NCBI GenBank assembly: GCA_002840905.1
Contig: PHDD01000017.1
Span: 1 to 64,000 of the forward strand
DNA from: Bacteroidetes bacterium HGW-Bacteroidetes-4
Lineage (GTDB): Bacteria > Bacteroidota > Bacteroidia > Bacteroidales > SZUA-534
Direction: 5' to 3'
DNA: 64,000 bases
Shown here: in pieces, positions 60,907-64,000 of the stretch
Layout of the letters: each line of letters starts with the position of its first letter
How positions within the stretch are numbered: position 1 is the stretch's first letter
Translations under genes and position numbers: made by a program
Notes under the pieces: generated by a model
What the model saw: the letters and a program-made list of their open reading frames with translations, nothing else
Told to the model about the DNA's origin: nothing
The model's database searches: none

Positions 60907-61365
60907 ATGACGCGAACCAATACCATACGATTTAAGAATAAAAAAGCAGGTTTTGAGTACGAAATTCTTGAAAAATATACGGCTGGTATTCAATTGCTGG
61001 GAACTGAAATAAAGTCGATAAGGAACGGTAAAGCCAGTTTGACTGAAACTTACTGTACTTTTATAAATAACGAACTTTATATTAAAAATCTTTACATTGC
61101 CGAATACGAAATGGGGGGTTACGTTAATCATGAACCCCGGCGCGATCGTAAGTTGCTTTTAAACCGACAGGAATTAAACAAGTTACACAAAAAGATTAAA
61201 GAGCGTGGTTTCAGTATTATTCCACTCACATTGTTTACAAATGCTGCAGGACTGGTAAAAATAGACATTGCACTTACCCGGGGTAAAAAACAATATGATA
61301 AACGAGAAGGTATAAAAGCTAAAGACAACAAGCGTGAGATGGATCGGTTGAATAAAATCCGCTAG
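60907..61365 (+). CDS. smpB: SsrA-binding protein
   Basis: Binds tmRNA and brings it to stalled ribosomes for trans-translation. 152 residues. [19 protein letters not shown] and [19 protein letters not shown] are the SmpB signature, then [20 protein letters not shown] and a basic C-terminal tail ending [14 protein letters not shown], as required for ribosome decoding-site entry. The tmRNA gene is not in the window. Confidence 0.96.
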   Translation: MTRTNTIRFKNKKAGFEYEILEKYTAGIQLLGTEIKSIRNGKASLTETYCTFINNELYIKNLYIAEYEMGGYVNHEPRRDRKLLLNRQELNKLHKKIKERGFSIIPLTLFTNAAGLVKIDIALTRGKKQYDKREGIKAKDNKREMDRLNKIR

Positions 61366-61426
61366 CATCTGCCTTCAGTTTAGCTTCTAACTTTTAAGCG
61401 ACAGATGAGCTATTTTCAGCTTTGTT

Positions 61427-62752
61427 TTATTGATTGAAGAAGAACTCCTGCAATTCGTAGATATCTCCAGGGGTAAGCGTAGAGTTCATCTCAAAAATGG
61501 CATCAATAGCCTCCTGAAGTTCTTCGTGCGAGATGTAATTGTCTCCGTTTACATCTACCTGCTTAAACTTTTCGGGTATACCTTTTACTTCTCTATCGCT
61601 TTGTTTAGCATCGGTAGTGCGCTTATATAATTTAACTTCGCTGCGTTTAACTGCATCGGGATCATATAGCATAACAATTAGGTGGTTTTCCATTATTTTA
61701 ACTCCGTTAGCTCCTACTGCAAATGAACCTGATTGGGTATCATTTTGCTTATCCATATAATCCGGAACACCATCGTTGTCAGTATCAATCGGACAACCTT
61801 TAAAGGTTACCTTAACATTGGGTGGCGTATTTGGGCATTCGTCGTTAAAATCATCAACACCATCACCATCGGAATCTTCGTTGTCGGTAATGGTAAATTT
61901 CAGGTTTTTAAAGTGCTCAACCGAAGCAATCTCGTCGGCCGGTGAGAACATATCGAACGAAAGTGAAATGTAAGTGTTCAGTACAATGTCGTTTTTCCAG
62001 CCGCCACCGCTTTTGTAGTTATCAATATAATCGGACATGGCCAGATGAACTGCGGTACCAATTCGGCATTTAACCCGGTCGGAAATAGTTACGTGAACAC
62101 CGATATCAACCGGAATGGCAAAACTTGTTTTGGGATAATAGCCGTAATTATACAAATCCAAATCACGCAGGTCGGTTTCATAGTTGTAATCGCGGCTAAT
62201 AATGTTTCCCACACCCAGGCCTTGTTCCAAGTCGCGAATGGTTCCATCGCTCCAGTAATGGTAGGTATTTCCATTGCTGTCGAGGTAATCGCCTTTGGGC
62301 GTAAATTGCAGAATTTCAGCACCTATCGCAATAAAAGGATGAATGGGACGCTGTCTTTTTAGAATATGATTAAAGTTGTAAACCAACGAAACACCGCCCA
62401 AGAATAGACTGGTTTTAAAATTCTGAACAGCGTTAACATTACCGTTATATTCGTTTCCTGAAACCTCGCCAAAGGAACCATGGAATTCAAAGTCGAAGTT
62501 TTTGCTAAGGTTTCTTGAAATGGATACCCTGTACGAAGTTAAGCCGTAGAGCGGGCTACGCAGGTAGTTGTTCACATCGCCAAAAAATGAGAACGTTCCC
62601 ATTCCTGCACCTAAAATAGGTTTAAAGGCCAAACCCTCAGTCGATTCTTCTTCCTGTAAAAGTAGGGTTTCGTAATCGTAATCTAATTGTTGTGCCAAAA
62701 CCGTGGAGGCGAAGCAAAGAAAAATCGGTATCAGGTAATTCGCAATTCTCAT
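61427..62752 (-). CDS. Outer-membrane protein with TSP3 calcium-binding repeats and a C-terminal EF-hand
   Basis: 441 residues. Signal peptide (MRIANYLIPIFLCFASTVLA). Residues ~40-270 are alternating beta strands with aromatic girdles (LGAGMGTFSFFGDVNNYL, FDFEFHGSFGEVSG, TSLFLGGVSLVYNF, KCRIGTAVHLAMSDY), most likely a beta-barrel. Then thrombospondin type 3-like aspartate repeats (DSDGDGVDDFNDECP, DTDNDGVPDYMDK near 292-337). Near the C terminus, DVNGDNYISHEELQEAID at about 400-417 is an EF-hand loop with correct Ca2+ ligands. TSP3 linkers after barrels are common; the extra EF-hand is less usual. Lies 44 bases downstream of the SPOR gene on the same strand. Confidence 0.82.
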   Translation of the reverse strand: MRIANYLIPIFLCFASTVLAQQLDYDYETLLLQEEESTEGLAFKPILGAGMGTFSFFGDVNNYLRSPLYGLTSYRVSISRNLSKNFDFEFHGSFGEVSGNEYNGNVNAVQNFKTSLFLGGVSLVYNFNHILKRQRPIHPFIAIGAEILQFTPKGDYLDSNGNTYHYWSDGTIRDLEQGLGVGNIISRDYNYETDLRDLDLYNYGYYPKTSFAIPVDIGVHVTISDRVKCRIGTAVHLAMSDYIDNYKSGGGWKNDIVLNTYISLSFDMFSPADEIASVEHFKNLKFTITDNEDSDGDGVDDFNDECPNTPPNVKVTFKGCPIDTDNDGVPDYMDKQNDTQSGSFAVGANGVKIMENHLIVMLYDPDAVKRSEVKLYKRTTDAKQSDREVKGIPEKFKQVDVNGDNYISHEELQEAIDAIFEMNSTLTPGDIYELQEFFFNQ

Positions 62753-62796
62753 TAAGTTAAATTACATATGTTGCGAATTTAATAAAAAGCTTCAGA

Positions 62797-64000
62797 TTAT
62801 TTATACCATTTTTGATTAGCTATCATCAGTGCTTCTTGTACCGTAATTCTAAGTCCACTATTGTAGGCTGCAACAAAAGCGTCGTGAATGGGCGTGTTGT
62901 TCCATATATACATGCGGTAATCGCGGGCATCGCGGTAAATCATAAAATTACCTACCGTGTATTTATGCCAGCCGTCGTGAATTTCGACCTGAACTTCGTC
63001 AACAATATTTAATTTTTTAAAGTACTGTTTGCCCACTAAATTATGACCGGCAGCTATTTGTACGCGATAAGTTACTCCATTATCGGGTAAGGGAATATTG
63101 GTTACACCAGCCAGATTTTCCATGTAATTCTGGTTGTTGTTCATCTGCTTGCTTTTGCTTATTTCAGGTTGGGTTTGTACCGGTTCAGTATAGGCTAAAT
63201 CGGGTTGTGTTACAATGGGTTCGGTTTGCACCGGATTGGTTGTATAAGTTTCCTGAACCGGTGTTTGTGTTTGTGTTTCTTGAACCGGATTCTGGGTAAC
63301 TTCAGGACTTGTGGTTTGAGCTACCAGTTCTTCGGTATCGAATGCGGTTAAGTCAACAGCACGTTCAGCAATATTGATGGTTTTTGTCCGTTCATTTTCA
63401 GCATATGAGAAAGTTCCTGAGATTAAAAATGCCTGGTCGGGAATTTCGCCTTCGGGAATCAGTTTGTATGAAACCACAAACTGCGATTCGGGGGGCATAT
63501 TCATCCACAGGAATTTAATAATTGAATTTTTATACGTGAAAATGGAGTTTTTGCTTTTAATGCTTTCGGCACGATAACCTCTGGGTATTTCTTCCTGAAC
63601 TTTGCCAAAATCGCGCAAATCGCCTTTGTTAATAAGCAGGTTAACTATTATTTCGTTATTCTCATTTAAGAAAGGTTTTTGTCGTACACAGTCGATATTT
63701 TTTATGCTCACGTTCTGGTACGAATAGGTAGTTTGCGAGGTTTCGGCTGTTCCGGCAAGGGTTTCATCACCAATAATTGTAATTGATTTTGCCGGAATGC
63801 TGGCCGTTTGAACACCGTTGTTTTCGATGTATGAGAATTTTCCTTCAAGCGAAAACTCACCCGAAACGGTGGGTGCAACCTGTAAGGCATAACTTATGGT
63901 AAACTCCCTATCGAAGGGAACACGCATCCACTGGATCTTAATTTTTTGATCTTCGAACCGAAATTCGCCGTTTGCCGTTTGGCGGGCTACTGCCGTAAAA
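62797..64000 (-). CDS. SPOR-domain protein with tandem beta modules (5' end beyond the window)
   Basis: The frame is open to the right edge with no start, so the N terminus is missing; at least 401 residues are present. Two tandem modules can be aligned. One holds IKIQWMRVPFDREFTISYAL and ends GKFSYIENNGVQTASIP. The other holds IIKFLWMNMPPESQFVVSYK and ends GTFSYAENERTKTINI. A Gln/Thr/Pro-rich linker follows (TQNPVQETQTQTPVQETY). The C-terminal SPOR-like domain begins VTYRVQIAAGHNLVGKQYF and ends AYNSGLRITVQEALMIANQKWYK in part. SPOR domains bind denuded peptidoglycan. An internal ATG at 63927 is not the start because it lies within the module. Confidence 0.85.
   Translation of the reverse strand, partial: FTAVARQTANGEFRFEDQKIKIQWMRVPFDREFTISYALQVAPTVSGEFSLEGKFSYIENNGVQTASIPAKSITIIGDETLAGTAETSQTTYSYQNVSIKNIDCVRQKPFLNENNEIIVNLLINKGDLRDFGKVQEEIPRGYRAESIKSKNSIFTYKNSIIKFLWMNMPPESQFVVSYKLIPEGEIPDQAFLISGTFSYAENERTKTINIAERAVDLTAFDTEELVAQTTSPEVTQNPVQETQTQTPVQETYTTNPVQTEPIVTQPDLAYTEPVQTQPEISKSKQMNNNQNYMENLAGVTNIPLPDNGVTYRVQIAAGHNLVGKQYFKKLNIVDEVQVEIHDGWHKYTVGNFMIYRDARDYRMYIWNNTPIHDAFVAAYNSGLRITVQEALMIANQKWYK

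Noticed and set aside
1-64000. CRISPR arrays, insertion sequences, integrases, phage genes or restriction systems
   Set aside because: No regularly spaced direct repeats with unique spacers, no transposase-like frame and no nuclease/methylase pair was found; all long frames are accounted for by housekeeping or envelope genes.

Overview
The window looks like chromosome of a Bacteroidetes bacterium, probably a marine or anaerobic member of the Marinilabiliales/Prolixibacteraceae type. The signs are: moderate AT richness; repeated matches to the Bacteroidetes -7 promoter element TAnnTTTG, several with a TTTG about 20 bases upstream; mostly weak Shine-Dalgarno signals; and typical families (SPOR, OmpA with an N-terminal NGSFE-type module, DUF4384, a long LysS, paired MutA/MutB). 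The genus is inference. The replicon looks core: no insertion sequence, integrase, phage gene, CRISPR array or toxin-antitoxin pair was seen.

Layout. 1-80 is the 3' end of a 5S rRNA with its terminator, so an rRNA operon lies to the left; an 800-base gene-free stretch follows. 0.9-5.4 kb: LolC/E-type permease, pcm, recQ. 5.5-11.4 kb: kdsD, an unrecognised Rossmann-type protein, a sugar-phosphate transferase for surface glycan, a CoA transferase, and a small SRPBCC-like protein. 11.5-18 kb: S9 peptidase lipoprotein, a cyclic-2,3-diphosphoglycerate-synthetase-like GTPase, an AcpH-like hydrolase, and an abundant-looking TPR lipoprotein. 18-24.2 kb: arginine deiminase with an SpoU methyltransferase, small lipoprotein and membrane genes, dps, a serine hydrolase, pyrophosphatase, and a gutted flavodoxin pseudogene. 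24.2-28.7 kb: DUF456, flippase-like, rsmA, mgtE. 28.7-33 kb: ppx, ppk, sixA, elbB.

33.3-37.3 kb: two secreted proteins (YfaP-like and DUF4384), gpsA, pgi. 37.7-41.8 kb: the two methylmalonyl-CoA mutase subunits. 42.1-45.7 kb: tRNA-Leu(UAG), tig, clpP, clpX, the classic folding and proteolysis cluster. 45.8-53.4 kb: a secreted protein of nine internal repeats, a YrdC-type protein, dapD, an orphan CheW, recJ, lipB, lipA, DUF2062. 53.6-61.4 kb: lysS, an SGNH hydrolase, an OmpA-family protein, hflX, miaA, Yip1-like, smpB. 61.4-64 kb: a TSP3/EF-hand envelope protein and a SPOR protein that runs off the right edge.

Functional links. Methylmalonyl-CoA mutase and the acetate/succinate-type CoA transferase could both serve succinate-propionate interconversion, though they are 27 kb apart. 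Ppx and Ppk are 8 bp apart and handle polyphosphate. LipA and LipB form a lipoylation operon. Much of the rest serves the envelope: KdsD, the sugar transferase, the LolC/E permease, and OmpA/SPOR/TSP3 proteins.

No clearly new defence or mobile system was found. The least explained items are the nine-repeat secreted protein, the cDPG-synthetase-like GTPase, the cysteine-less DUF2752-like protein overlapping a DUF4190 gene, and the flavodoxin remnant. Several coding starts were moved inward from longer open frames because a near-perfect -7 element or a non-ATG codon argued against the longest frame.
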